Source: Anaerolineales bacterium HSG25
GTDB taxonomy: Bacteria; Chloroflexota; Anaerolineae; 4572-78; J111
Direction: 5' to 3'
NCBI GenBank assembly: GCA_030377865.1
Contig: JAUCGA010000025.1
Span: forward strand, 1-59,452
DNA: 59,452 bases
Every line of letters starts with the position of its first letter. Position 1 is the first letter of the stretch. The notes under the pieces were generated by a model. The model made no database searches and was not told the origin of the DNA. It worked only from the letters and a program-made list of their open reading frames with translations. Below, one piece after another: positions 51,558 to 59,452 of this stretch. The position numbers were made by a program, and so were the translations under genes.

Positions 51558-53588
51558 TTACACCTGAATCACCACGATTGTTATATCGTCGTGGGGTTCA
51601 GCCATTTGCACAAAAGCCTTCAATTCTGCATCGAGATAGTCGAGCATGGCTTTTGCGCTATCTGTGGGGCCGTGGCTCATAAGTTGCTCCAAACGTTCAA
51701 AGCCCAGCATCTCATCAGCAGGATTGTTGGCCTCGACCACACCGTCGCTGGTCAAAACAATCAGGTCTCCTTGGCTCAACTGTCGCTTAATTTGCTGATA
51801 GCCTAGCCCAGTACTCAATCCTTGACCAAGAGCGAATCCGCCGATGTCGGGCCATTCGTCGAGATCGTTAGGTCTCCGAATATAGGGCGGAATACAACCA
51901 GCATTAACTATCTGTAGCTCACGTTGTGGCATAGTTAATTCAACATAACACATGGCGCAGTTTTGCCGACGAGGTTTAGCATACGGAGTTAGTCGCTCAT
52001 CCAAATAAACCAGTCGTTCGGCGGGTGAATAAGCATGAGCAAAACTGGCATCAAGCTGAGAGATACTGGCCGCCATAAGCAACGCGGCAGAGATTCCTTT
52101 GCCCGAAATGTCACCTACAGCTACCCCATACCGCTCTATGTTGCCCGTGGTTGACGATACAACCGGATATCGATAATAGCTGTAAAAGTCACCGCCAACC
52201 TCACGAGCCGGAATGGTGTAACAGATTACCTCGATGTCGGGCCAATCGTGGATGGGTGGAGGCAGAAGGTTTAGCTGAATGTCATGGGCGATGTTCAACT
52301 CTTGCTGAATGGCGGCTAACTTTAATCGCTCATGCTGTGAGGTGGCTCGAGCAATTGCCACTGCCGATTGATCGCCCATCGCACTCATTAACTCGACCTC
52401 AGCAGTGGTAAAATTCGGCTGGTTGCTGTATTTGGAGGCGGTTAGCGTGCCAAGAAGATGATCTTGGTCTTGCACTGGTACGACTATAACCGCGCCGGTG
52501 CTGTTTTTTTGACGACGCTCTTGAACCTCCTTACTTTCACGCTCATCGGGTACACTTTTTGGCGACAAGGCCGGTTTTTTATGCTTAATAACCCAGCCAG
52601 TTAAACCACCCAAAAGCTCATCATAAGGGATATTATATTCAACCAAGCCATACTGATTTCCTCCATTGACATAATGGACGATCTCTTCCTTTTCAAAGTC
52701 AAGAATAATAAGAGAGACAGCTTGGGCGGGTAAGGCAATGGCGACCCCATCGACAATCGACTGGAGTACCTCCTTCAAATTAGTAGAGATACTGAGCAGA
52801 CGGGCCACTTTATAAAGAGATTCCGTCTTAACTAGATTGGCCTCAGATTGCTCAAACAAGGTTCGATAACGGCTCTCCGAATTTTGTAGTTCGGCAGTGC
52901 GTTCTAATACTCGTGTCTCTAATTCATCGTTGGCTTTGCTCAGCGCGGCCTGAACTTCAGCGAGACGATAGTTGGCGGTTTCAAGAGCCTGATTAACTTT
53001 TTTGAGATTCTGCTCATTACTGAATAACTCATCGCGGCGTTTTAAGCGACGTTTGCCGGTGTTGATAATCCAGTCTTGTCGCTCGATATAATGGGAAATA
53101 TAAGAAGAAAGGATAATTGCTAACAACAAGGATAAAAACATGACCTGTGCCCACACATATAACGCTTCAACATTAAAATTTAGGAAGATACGTATTGATA
53201 AAAAGCTGGTGACAGCACAAACTATTAAGGTATTATATGCCATACGAGGGAAGAGTAGACCGTTTGATAAGGCGACCACCAATAGAAAAAAATAAGGATA
53301 AAAAGAATCTACGCCGCCGGGCATAACCAAAAAGATATTTCCGGCCACAATATAACTCCCAATTAAGAGTCCGTAAGCTTGCCATATATTAGATCGCTTC
53401 GCCAGTTCATGACTTCCCCAAGTTGCCAAACTTATGGTGAGGAGGCCACTAGCCATGTAATACCGATTTTCTAAAGTCATGACCAAACTCAGCGCCATCC
53501 ACAAAGGTAGAAGCAGAATCAACGAAATATGTTTCGTTAGCTTAAATAGATCTTCTTGTATGGCTTCTTTATTTTCTCGTCGTTGCAT
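51558..53588 (-). CDS. Membrane-bound GAF / SpoIIE-type PP2C phosphatase
   Basis: 676 residues. Six hydrophobic segments in the first 190 residues (a MASE-like sensor) are followed by a coiled coil, a GAF domain (about 270-430) and a SpoIIE phosphatase domain (about 450-676). The metal motifs REVGGDFYSYY, GVAVGDISGKGISAALLMA, VLTSDGVVEANN and EPHDDITIVVIQV are complete. It should dephosphorylate an anti-sigma-factor antagonist in a partner-switching pathway. No STAS or RsbW-type gene is adjacent. Confidence 0.9.
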   Translation of the reverse strand: MQRRENKEAIQEDLFKLTKHISLILLLPLWMALSLVMTLENRYYMASGLLTISLATWGSHELAKRSNIWQAYGLLIGSYIVAGNIFLVMPGGVDSFYPYFFLLVVALSNGLLFPRMAYNTLIVCAVTSFLSIRIFLNFNVEALYVWAQVMFLSLLLAIILSSYISHYIERQDWIINTGKRRLKRRDELFSNEQNLKKVNQALETANYRLAEVQAALSKANDELETRVLERTAELQNSESRYRTLFEQSEANLVKTESLYKVARLLSISTNLKEVLQSIVDGVAIALPAQAVSLIILDFEKEEIVHYVNGGNQYGLVEYNIPYDELLGGLTGWVIKHKKPALSPKSVPDERESKEVQERRQKNSTGAVIVVPVQDQDHLLGTLTASKYSNQPNFTTAEVELMSAMGDQSAVAIARATSQHERLKLAAIQQELNIAHDIQLNLLPPPIHDWPDIEVICYTIPAREVGGDFYSYYRYPVVSSTTGNIERYGVAVGDISGKGISAALLMAASISQLDASFAHAYSPAERLVYLDERLTPYAKPRRQNCAMCYVELTMPQRELQIVNAGCIPPYIRRPNDLDEWPDIGGFALGQGLSTGLGYQQIKRQLSQGDLIVLTSDGVVEANNPADEMLGFERLEQLMSHGPTDSAKAMLDYLDAELKAFVQMAEPHDDITIVVIQV

Positions 53589-53670
53589 GACAATCTTTGA
53601 TTAACCTTGGTATGGCTCTGATAGTTTATCTAACAAATAAATACAGCGAACTTAAGAGATAAACAAACAT

Positions 53671-53779
53671 GGTACATTGTTAATTAAGTAATGCGTGATT
53701 TTGTCGTCAACACCTCCGAGGAGCTTCGCACCTCGGAGGAGAACGACTCCGCGACCTTCCCGCAAGTTTAGAACTTGCC
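53671..53779. repeat. Family J element copy 2 with truncated C palindrome
   Basis: Same as 47724-47808 up to the word GACTCCGCG. The final hairpin is replaced by a family C palindrome (53754-53779) that breaks off at AACTTGC, where the transposase relic begins. Confidence 0.7.
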
Positions 53780-54230
53780 AAAGATTTAGAACGGCTGTTC
53801 AACGGCACGATCCATTGTTTGGTGGCCTTTGGTATCCTTATGGCTGAGGGAATGGTCGTGGTTGACGGCACTCCGATTGAGACAACTCCTCGTTACAAGG
53901 GATGCGGTTGCCAAAGAGTTACCAAACGCAAGCGCAACAAGGAGGGGACGCAGTATAGTGAGATGAAACTTGTTTTTGGCTGGCGTTTGATTGCATTGGT
54001 CGATTTGGTAACCATGATACCTTGGTCTATAAAAATCGTCAAAACACAAGATCATGAGGCTCCCCATCTGCTAGATTTGGTCAAACAGGCACAAAGGAAC
54101 CTAGAGCCTTATAGCCGCATCGACTGGTTGGTGTTGGATCAAGCCTACGTTGACGGCAAAACGTTGTACGAACTAGATAGGATGGGTATTAAATTTATCA
54201 TCATCGCCAAGTCGGGACTGGTTGGCTTCC
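53780..54230 (+). pseudogene. DDE transposase relic (IS4-like)
   Basis: A frame open from about 53771 encodes KDLERLFNGTIHCLVAFGILMAEG, MVVVDGTPIETTPRYKGCG, WRLIALVDLVTMIPWSIKIVKTQDHEAPHLL and LVLDQAYVDGKTLYELDRMGIKFIIIAKSG. These are recognisable pieces of an IS4-type DDE transposase (the D in VVDGTPIE and the D in LVLDQAY). The N-terminal half, the final catalytic Glu region and both insertion-sequence ends are missing. After about residue 140 the frame continues only as non-homologous sequence overlapping the end of the isomerase gene. It is not functional. Confidence 0.75.
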
Positions 54231-54265
54231 ATAAATTGACAAACGTGCTTTGGTGGATTTATGTT

Positions 54266-55270
54266 CTATTCATCCGAGCTAAACGCGTCATCAAACGCCA
54301 CTGATGACGGGGAAAAGTCGGTGCGACGGATGAAAGCCAGTGCATCGGGTGCGCCCCAATCTCGATCCATGCCACTATCTTCCCACTCTACCGATAGTGG
54401 CCCGTTGTAGCCGATACGGTTGAGTGCCCGGAAAATCTCCTCAAAATCAACACTGCCATGGCCGGGTGAGACAAAGTCCCAACCGCGGCGCGGGTCACCA
54501 AAATTAACATGGGAACCAAGAATACTGCGACGACCATTATCGACTCGTACCTTAGAATCTTTCACATGCACATGATAAATTCGGTCGGCAAACTCCTCCA
54601 CAAAGGCGGCGGAGTCGAGGAATTGATGAACGAGGTGACTGGGGTCAAAATTAATGCCGAACGCCTCTCTGCGACCTAGCGCGGCCAACGTTTTTTCGGT
54701 GGTTACAAAGTCGTAGGCAATTTCGCCGGGATGCACTTCGAGGGCGAATTTAACACCGACTTCATCAAAGACATCCAAAATGGGATTCCAGCGCTCGGCA
54801 AACTCGGCATAACCGGCTTCGATATCATCGAAATTGTTGGGAGGGAAAGAGTAAAGCATGTGCCAAATCGGTGAGCCAGTAAAACCGTTGACGACTTTTA
54901 CGCCAAACTTGGCCGCGGCGCGGGCTGTGTTTTTCATCTCCTCAGCACAGCGTTGCCGCACTCCTTCTGGATTACCATCTCCCCATAATCTATCAGGAAT
55001 GATTCCTTTGTGTCGCGAATCGATGGGATCACAAATACATTGACCGACCAGATGGTTACTAATCGACCATGTTTTTAGGTTGTACTTCTCTAATAAATCG
55101 CGCTTGACTCGGCAGTAGGCATCATCAGACAAAGCTTTATCCACCTCAAAATGATCGCCCCAACAGGCCAATTCGATGCCATCATAACCCCACTCACTGA
55201 GTTTTTGGGCTAGTGTTTCTAACGGTAGGTCGGCCCATTGGCCGGTAAACATTGTAACTGGTCGTGACAT
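54266..55270 (-). CDS. Sugar phosphate isomerase/epimerase (xylose-isomerase-like TIM barrel)
   Basis: 334 residues of the AP-endonuclease-2/IolE-like family. Motifs are [48 protein letters not shown] (metal Glu), [26 protein letters not shown] (His/Asp) and [17 protein letters not shown] (Glu). These supply the Glu-Asp-His-Glu metal set of sugar epimerases. The substrate is unknown, and oxidoreductase partners are not adjacent. The start follows TAAGGGGG. The C-terminus overlaps the edge of the transposase relic but looks intact. Confidence 0.88.
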   Translation of the reverse strand: MSRPVTMFTGQWADLPLETLAQKLSEWGYDGIELACWGDHFEVDKALSDDAYCRVKRDLLEKYNLKTWSISNHLVGQCICDPIDSRHKGIIPDRLWGDGNPEGVRQRCAEEMKNTARAAAKFGVKVVNGFTGSPIWHMLYSFPPNNFDDIEAGYAEFAERWNPILDVFDEVGVKFALEVHPGEIAYDFVTTEKTLAALGRREAFGINFDPSHLVHQFLDSAAFVEEFADRIYHVHVKDSKVRVDNGRRSILGSHVNFGDPRRGWDFVSPGHGSVDFEEIFRALNRIGYNGPLSVEWEDSGMDRDWGAPDALAFIRRTDFSPSSVAFDDAFSSDE

Positions 55271-55308
55271 TTTTACCCCCTTAGTGCTATAACAAAACTT
55301 AAAAATTA

Positions 55309-55402
55309 TGTGGTGGTCAAGATGATGTTGAAAATGGAGTCCGAGCCTTTAGGCTTGCTCCAATAGGCAAACCTGAAGGTTTGGACTCCAACATCACCAC
55401 AC
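55309..55402. repeat. Family D element, copy 3
   Basis: Ends TGTGGTGGTCAAGATGATG and CATCACCACA. The inner module is GGAGTCC...GGACTCC with hairpins AGCC-TTTA-GGCT and CAAACC-TGAA-GGTTTG, unlike those of the other D copies. Confidence 0.75.
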
Positions 55403-55473
55403 AATTCATTCTTTTCACAAATTCGCTGTTGTGTTCTTGCCTCAAACGAAGATCAAGGCCGTCCTGTATAGGT

Positions 55474-55692
55474 AGTGGTCAGCTACCCGCAAGTTTAGAA
55501 CTTGCGGGTAGCTAACGGATCCGTACCACTACTTCTGCACCACTACTATGTGAATATTTGCAATAACTGATTATAAACCAAGAGTGGTCAGCTACCCGCA
55601 AGTTTAGAACTTGCGGGTAGCTGATGGATCCGTACCACTACTTCTGCACCACTACATATGTGAATATTTGCAATAACTGATTATAAACCAAG
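55474..55692. repeat. Tandem duplication of about 109 bp carrying C palindromes
   Basis: Two head-to-tail units start at 55474 and 55583. Each has AGTGGTCAGCTACCCGC, the palindrome AGCTACCCGCAAGTT / AACTTGCGGGTAGCT, GGATCCGTACCACTACTTC and TTGCAATAACTGATTATAAA. They differ at three or four bases. Confidence 0.85.
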
Positions 55693-55710
55693 AGTCTATT
55701 TCTAAATAAT

Positions 55711-55813
55711 TGTAGTGGTCAAGATGATGTTGGAGTGCAATGGGTTCAGCCATTGCTTTTGGCAACGGCTAAACCCGTTGCACTCCATTTTCAACATCAA
55801 GCTGACCACCACA
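55711..55813. repeat. Family D element, copy 4
   Basis: Ends TGTAGTGGTCAAGATGATG and CATCAAGCTGACCACCACA. The inner module has hairpins GCAATGG-GTTCAG-CCATTGC and GCAACGG-CTAAAC-CCGTTGC, with loops complementary allowing a G-T pair. Confidence 0.8.
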
Positions 55814-55864
55814 CTATTTCTAAATAACCCTTCTTATGGTAACGGAATCTTGGAGCAACATAAA

Positions 55865-56148
55865 GAGTTGTTCGGGAATAAAGGAGTGCAAAAACTTCTT
55901 GCTTTTGCTACCCCGTATAATGGGAGCAATTTATTCCTATCTATGGCTAAACGTCTAAACTGGTTTTTCAACCGCACAGCTCGAACTTATTTAGGTCTCA
56001 TTCCTAGTATAGACCTGTTCGGGAATAAAGGAGTGCAAAAGCATCTTGCTTTTGCCAGAGGTAAACATGCAAAAGCAAGATACTTTTGCACTCCGTATGC
56101 CTCGATTCTGAGTTTTTATGAGATGATTAGTTATTGCCGAACAACTCT
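55865..56148. mobile_element. Family A elements, copies 6 (partial) and 7
   Basis: Copy 6 has the left end GAGTTGTTCGG (55865-55875) and half a core, then 100 bp of unrelated DNA. Copy 7 (56012-56148) is complete, with ends GACCTGTTCGG and CCGAACAACTCT and TA on both sides (56010-56011, 56149-56150). The outer ends of copies 6 and 7 are complementary over 13 bases, so the two may form one composite. These fill most of the gene-free stretch 55271-56308. Confidence 0.75.
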
Positions 56149-56182
56149 TATGAAAGAGTTAGGTTGGTGGGATAATCTATGT

Positions 56183-56188
56183 TATAAT
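56183..56188 (+). promoter_or_regulatory. Possible -10 box upstream of the PhoB-like gene
   Basis: A perfect TATAAT 33 bases after the right TA of element A7. The -35 region (TTAGGT, 18-base spacing) is weak. Transcription would start about 110 bases before the response regulator gene. Confidence 0.3.
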
Positions 56189-56308
56189 GTTGCTATATTA
56201 CCTTGACAATGTTAGATTACAATCATCATGTCATACTGAGTACAGCGAAGTATCCCCCATGATGATACTTTTGAATACTTCGTTAATCCGTGTAGGGGGC
56301 TATTCTCT

Positions 56309-57022
56309 ATGGAAAACAATTCGAATGCTATTATGATAACGGAAGATAATAAGCTCATTTTAGTTGTCGAAGATGATGAGACTTTATTGCAAACCTTGGC
56401 TTACAACCTAAAACAAGAGGGGTATCGAGTCCTCACTGCTTCAACGGGGCCGGATGGTCTGGAGGCAGGACGAACCGAGTCCCCTGATTTAATTGTGCTA
56501 GATGTGATGTTACCCGACTTAGACGGACTGTCGGTCTGTCGGATTTTGCGTCGTCAAACCGATATACCGATTATCATGCTAACTGCACGATCGGGCGAAG
56601 TAGATAAAATCATTGGTCTCGATTCGGGAGCGGATGATTATATTACTAAACCGTTCGGTTTTGGCGAGTTTTTAGCTCGCGTTCGAGCGGCTCTACGTCG
56701 CAGAGTGTCAAACGCTCCCTCAAACCAACTGGTCAGCTTGGATTTGTTGGTTGATTTGATTGGTCGTAAAGTCTACAAAAAGGGAAATTTGTTGAACCTT
56801 AGCTTTAAGGAGTTTGACCTGCTCGTCGAACTGATGCGCCATAAAGGTGCGGTATTGTCGCGTGACCTTTTGCTAACCAAAGTTTGGGGGTATGACTATT
56901 ATGGTGAATCCCGCACTGTTGATGTTCATATTCGCTGGTTGCGTGAAAAAATCGAAGAGAATCCCTCGAAACCAACCCGGATTGTCACTATTCGTCGGAT
57001 TGGTTACCGATTTGAAGAGTAA
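56309..57022 (+). CDS. OmpR/PhoB-family response regulator
   Basis: 237 residues. The receiver domain (about 17-130) has acidic pocket Glu-Asp-Asp at 21-23, phospho-acceptor Asp65 in [13 protein letters not shown] and Lys in YITKPF. The C-terminal winged helix has [55 protein letters not shown], typical of PhoB/PhoP. No kinase gene is adjacent. The convergent neighbour is a phosphate-type transporter with a PhoU-like domain, so a phosphate-response role is plausible but not proven. A B-family element starts 20 bp after the stop. Confidence 0.93.
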   Translation: MENNSNAIMITEDNKLILVVEDDETLLQTLAYNLKQEGYRVLTASTGPDGLEAGRTESPDLIVLDVMLPDLDGLSVCRILRRQTDIPIIMLTARSGEVDKIIGLDSGADDYITKPFGFGEFLARVRAALRRRVSNAPSNQLVSLDLLVDLIGRKVYKKGNLLNLSFKEFDLLVELMRHKGAVLSRDLLLTKVWGYDYYGESRTVDVHIRWLREKIEENPSKPTRIVTIRRIGYRFEE

Positions 57023-57042
57023 TTGTGAATAGCCGAAGAACT

Positions 57043-57133
57043 GTAAAAGTTCAGTAAAGTAGCTCTAGAAACCCGATTTCTTTGAGAAATCGGGTTTCTG
57101 ATGCTCTTTCTGGTGAGTTCACTGAATATTTAC
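57043..57133 (+). repeat. Family B element, copy 6
   Basis: A 91-bp copy, nearly identical to copy 3, 20 bp downstream of the response regulator stop. Confidence 0.85.
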
Positions 57134-57165
57134 CCGTGATTGACGCAAATATGACCATGAATAAC

Positions 57166-57196
57166 AAAAGCCCAATTCATAGCGAATCGGGCTTTT
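57166..57196. terminator. Bidirectional terminator
   Basis: AAAAGCCC-A-ATTC / GAAT-C-GGGCTTTT stem with A-rich and T-rich flanks, between the convergent response regulator and transporter genes. Confidence 0.8.
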
Positions 57197-57241
57197 ATTT
57201 TTACTTTAATTAGACCAAGGCATGTTCTAAAAGATCAAGCC

Positions 57242-59002
57242 TTAAGTATTTATATGGCCTAAAGCTTCAACGACTTCTGCATCAGGTATTGTACTGACAT
57301 CTGTTTCTATATTAGCGGCGACTTGAGCAATACGTTCCGCGAAGTAGTAAGTTCGGGCGAGATATTCGACAATTTCATACTCAATGCGGAATAAAATAGC
57401 CCGATTAGGTTCTCTAGCTCCCAAACGACGGGTGAGATGATTTTCAGCATTTTGAATCATTTGGTCAATCTCATGGGATGCGGCGATAACTGCTTCTGCC
57501 TTCCCCGTATCAAACTTAGCCAAAGCATCCAGCGATTCTTCGACGGCCCACACCACTTTGTCATGAATTTCGGTGATAACCTTCTGTGTGTTTTCGCTCA
57601 TTTCAACGTTATGACTCAGTTTTGCCATTCCAGCATCAATTGCTGTTATCTTAACTCGGTTGCCAATATCCTCAATATAGTTGGCGACGGCCATATAGTT
57701 GGAGAGACGTACTGACTGTTCTGTCAACAGGTTCTCTCTGGATAGTTGTCCAAGATAGGCAAAAATTTCGCCATGTAATACGTCGACCTTTTCATCAGCC
57801 TTAATAATGGTTTCTAACTCTTCTTTTGTTCCATTAAGTACAGTTGGTAAGATTTGGTATACCATTTGTCGTACATACACCCCAAGTTTCCCTAATTCTA
57901 ACCTTGTTTGCTCAAGAGCCAACCCTGGGGTTTCCAGAAGAAGCGCGTCAAGGTATCTCGACTCAACTTCAGTCGATGCCATCTCATCTCGTTGCGGAAC
58001 AAGCCATTGCACTATCTTAGCAAAGGGGTCTACAAGCCAGATGAAGATAAAGGTGTTGATAACATTAAACATGGTGTGAGCATTGGCAATTTGGCGAGGA
58101 GTTTCAGCCGCTAATCTGTCTGTACCAACCAAATCTGGATAGGCAGGCGACATTGAGGTCACGAAACTCGCAAGCTGTGGAATGAATAAGAACCATAGGA
58201 CAACCCCCCCTACATTGAAGAGGACATGAACTACCGCCGCTTGAACGGCCTCGCGTGGTTTACCAATGGCTGCCAGCATAGCAGTCACACAAGTTCCGAG
58301 ATTAGCACCAAATGCGAGGGCAATTCCGGCCTCAAGTGTTACAAACCCCTGACTAGCAAGGACGATGATAATCCCCGTTGTTGCGGAAGAACTCTGTACG
58401 ATACCTGTAAAGATCATACTGGCAAGAATTCCGTAAAAAGGATTACTCATGGATTGTAACATGTCAATAAAGGGTTGATATGAGCGTAACGGTTTGGTGG
58501 CCGCACTCATCATTGTCAAACCATAGAAGACCAATCCTAACCCCAAGAGTGCTAGGCCATATTGTTGTATCTTGTCATTTTTAGAGGTGAATTTTACGAT
58601 AAAACCAATAAAAACCATCCAAAGGGCATACTTTGTAACCTTGAATGCGACAATCTGAGCGGTAATTGTGGTACCGATATTCGCTCCCATAATAACCCCA
58701 ATAGATTGATGCAACGACATCAGACCTGCTGAGATAAAACCAACGACCAGCACGGTTGTTACAGAGGACGATTGAACAACCATTGTTGTAACTGTTCCGG
58801 CCATAGCTCCTGTAAAACGATTGGTTGTGAGCTTGGCGAGCAGATCTTTCATTTTTGCCCCAGCAACTCGTTTTAGAGCATCATCCATTAACTCCATCCC
58901 AAACAAGAAAACCGCCAGACCGCCAAGCAACTGCATAAAAATCTGAGCAACATCCAATGTTCCTGAATCTGCTAAACTCAAAATAGTGTTTGTAGCTTCC
59001 AT
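57242..59002 (-). CDS. Na+/phosphate cotransporter (NptA-like) with PhoU-like domain
   Basis: 586 residues. The membrane part (about 20-330) has two inverted repeats, each with the QSSS motif (MVVQSSSVTTVLVVGF and GIVQSSSATTGIIIVL) and GANIGTT / GANLGTC, which form the substrate site of the Na/Pi-cotransporter family. The cytoplasmic C-terminal part (about 350-586) is helical and PhoU-like. It imports phosphate with sodium, or possibly another anion. Nothing shows its regulation directly, but the PhoB-like gene is its convergent neighbour. Confidence 0.92.
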   Translation of the reverse strand: MEATNTILSLADSGTLDVAQIFMQLLGGLAVFLFGMELMDDALKRVAGAKMKDLLAKLTTNRFTGAMAGTVTTMVVQSSSVTTVLVVGFISAGLMSLHQSIGVIMGANIGTTITAQIVAFKVTKYALWMVFIGFIVKFTSKNDKIQQYGLALLGLGLVFYGLTMMSAATKPLRSYQPFIDMLQSMSNPFYGILASMIFTGIVQSSSATTGIIIVLASQGFVTLEAGIALAFGANLGTCVTAMLAAIGKPREAVQAAVVHVLFNVGGVVLWFLFIPQLASFVTSMSPAYPDLVGTDRLAAETPRQIANAHTMFNVINTFIFIWLVDPFAKIVQWLVPQRDEMASTEVESRYLDALLLETPGLALEQTRLELGKLGVYVRQMVYQILPTVLNGTKEELETIIKADEKVDVLHGEIFAYLGQLSRENLLTEQSVRLSNYMAVANYIEDIGNRVKITAIDAGMAKLSHNVEMSENTQKVITEIHDKVVWAVEESLDALAKFDTGKAEAVIAASHEIDQMIQNAENHLTRRLGAREPNRAILFRIEYEIVEYLARTYYFAERIAQVAANIETDVSTIPDAEVVEALGHINT

Positions 59003-59057
59003 AAATATTCTCCTCTCCTAATAGTAAGTGGTTTTCAGAACTAACTTGTTAAAAACA

Positions 59058-59107
59058 GGAGTGTCAAAATTGTATTTTGACAGCAAGAATGGAATTCTTG
59101 CACTCCG
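59058..59107. repeat. Family G double hairpin, copy 2
   Basis: Reverse complement of 36859-36907 with one loop and a few arm positions changed. Hairpins GTCAAAAT / ATTTTGAC and GCAAGAAT / ATTCTTGC lie between GGAGT and ACTCC. Confidence 0.8.
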
Positions 59108-59206
59108 GGAAAAATGACAACTTAGAAATGAAAGTCACTTACAATTTAATTGTGATAGTTAAAACAGGGACTAAGTCAAAATGGTGAATTGACCTAATTG
59201 AAACAA

Positions 59207-59290
59207 GAGTTGTTCGGCAATAACGGAGTGCAAAAACCTCTTGTTTTTGCATGGTTGTTTCTGGCAAAAGCAATCAGCTTTTGCACTCCG
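59207..59290. mobile_element. Family A miniature element, copy 8 (right end missing)
   Basis: Left end GAGTTGTTCGG, then two core hairpins with arms GCAAAAA / TTTTTGC (loop CCTCT) and GCAAAAGC / GCTTTTGC (loop AATCA). It stops at CACTCCG without the right terminal repeat. The remaining DNA to 59452 shows no gene. Confidence 0.75.
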
Positions 59291-59452
59291 ACTGAGTGGC
59301 CTCTATTTCAAAATGGTCATTATCTCTACTTGACAAACTCCCTGTTAAAACTTAGTTGGTGCCAGCTTATGTCGAAATTGAGTATGGGAAATACTCAGTT
59401 TTATATCTACTGAGTATGTGAATTGAACATTAAGTGAGTATTAAGAGTGTAT

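Noticed and set aside
55474..55692. CRISPR-like or iteron array
   Set aside because: Only two long units with no spacers; it is a tandem duplication.
55715..56206. 163-codon frame on the plus strand
   Set aside because: Composed of element D4, two A elements and the DNA between them; no homology or start signal.
1..59452. tRNA, rRNA or complete insertion sequence
   Set aside because: No cloverleaf with CCA-type acceptor pairing, no rRNA motif and no intact transposase frame were recognised; only the relic at 53780-54230.

Overview
The window looks like a chromosomal segment of a Chloroflexota bacterium, probably Anaerolineae-like. The taxon is an inference from several independent signs. 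There is a solitary 50-residue Flp pilin of the type common in that phylum, and a giant secreted beta-helix/PKD-like protein ending in a YLPIV-type tail. Isoprenoid synthesis uses diphosphomevalonate decarboxylase. A UPF0182 membrane protein, a probable F420-dependent LLM oxidoreductase, and lipoproteins with Thr/Pro-rich linkers are also present. Base composition is moderate (mid-40s % G+C by eye). No rRNA, tRNA, CRISPR array, prophage or intact insertion sequence was seen.

Layout. Positions 1-6190 (+): malate dehydrogenase, hemC, a YkpA/YbiT-type ABC-F ATPase with an attenuator-like leader, and a Crp/Fnr regulator. 6386-10251 (-): an ornithine-cyclodeaminase-like gene followed by a large GT-C membrane glycosyltransferase, now split by a miniature element. 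10487-19225 (+): a methyltransferase, a nuclease lipoprotein, the giant surface protein, an AAA/PD-(D/E)XK protein and an ABC-2 permease. 19689-21969 (+): a phospholipid cluster (PmtA-like methyltransferase, PssA, Psd). 22062-25186 (+): rplU-rpmA-rpmE with a consensus promoter and leader terminator, then tdk and an M42 peptidase. 25261-25551: the pilin with its own promoter and terminator. 25578-34767 (-): a sugar-dehydrogenase-like lipoprotein, a band-7 protein, UPF0182 and a hybrid histidine kinase. 34893-43108 (+): signalling genes (CheW, HD-GYP, CheW, two MCPs) and an APH-like kinase. 43128-53588 (-): mvaD coupled to a response regulator and a degenerate kinase, rnc, a molybdenum-cofactor set (yqeB, moaC, a moaD-moaE fusion), the LLM oxidoreductase and a SpoIIE phosphatase. 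53780-59002: a transposase relic, a sugar isomerase, a PhoB-like regulator and a Na/Pi-type transporter.

The most unusual property is the intergenic DNA. It is crowded with small palindromic elements of at least nine families (A-K in the entries), each with its own terminal inverted repeats. Several are built from the same inner module, GGAGTGC-[hairpin]-[hairpin]-GCACTCC, in which arms and loops differ between copies but remain complementary. Two copies of family A (TA-flanked, 136-170 bp) have their TA duplication inside a stop codon. Family B (79-91 bp) sits 0-21 bp after a stop codon in four of six copies. In two operons the element lies exactly between one gene's stop codon and the next gene's ribosome binding site. 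One locus shows an element inserted into the hairpin of another.

Besides the repeats, the main points of interest are an L31 protein with an alpha-CTD-like C-terminal domain, a MoaD-MoaE fusion with an internal Gly-Gly-Gly, an RNase III with a 9-residue acidic repeat tail, a histidine kinase that lacks the normal ATP-binding motifs beside a response regulator coupled to mvaD, and a 540-bp tract with only synonymous differences shared by two neighbouring chemoreceptors.
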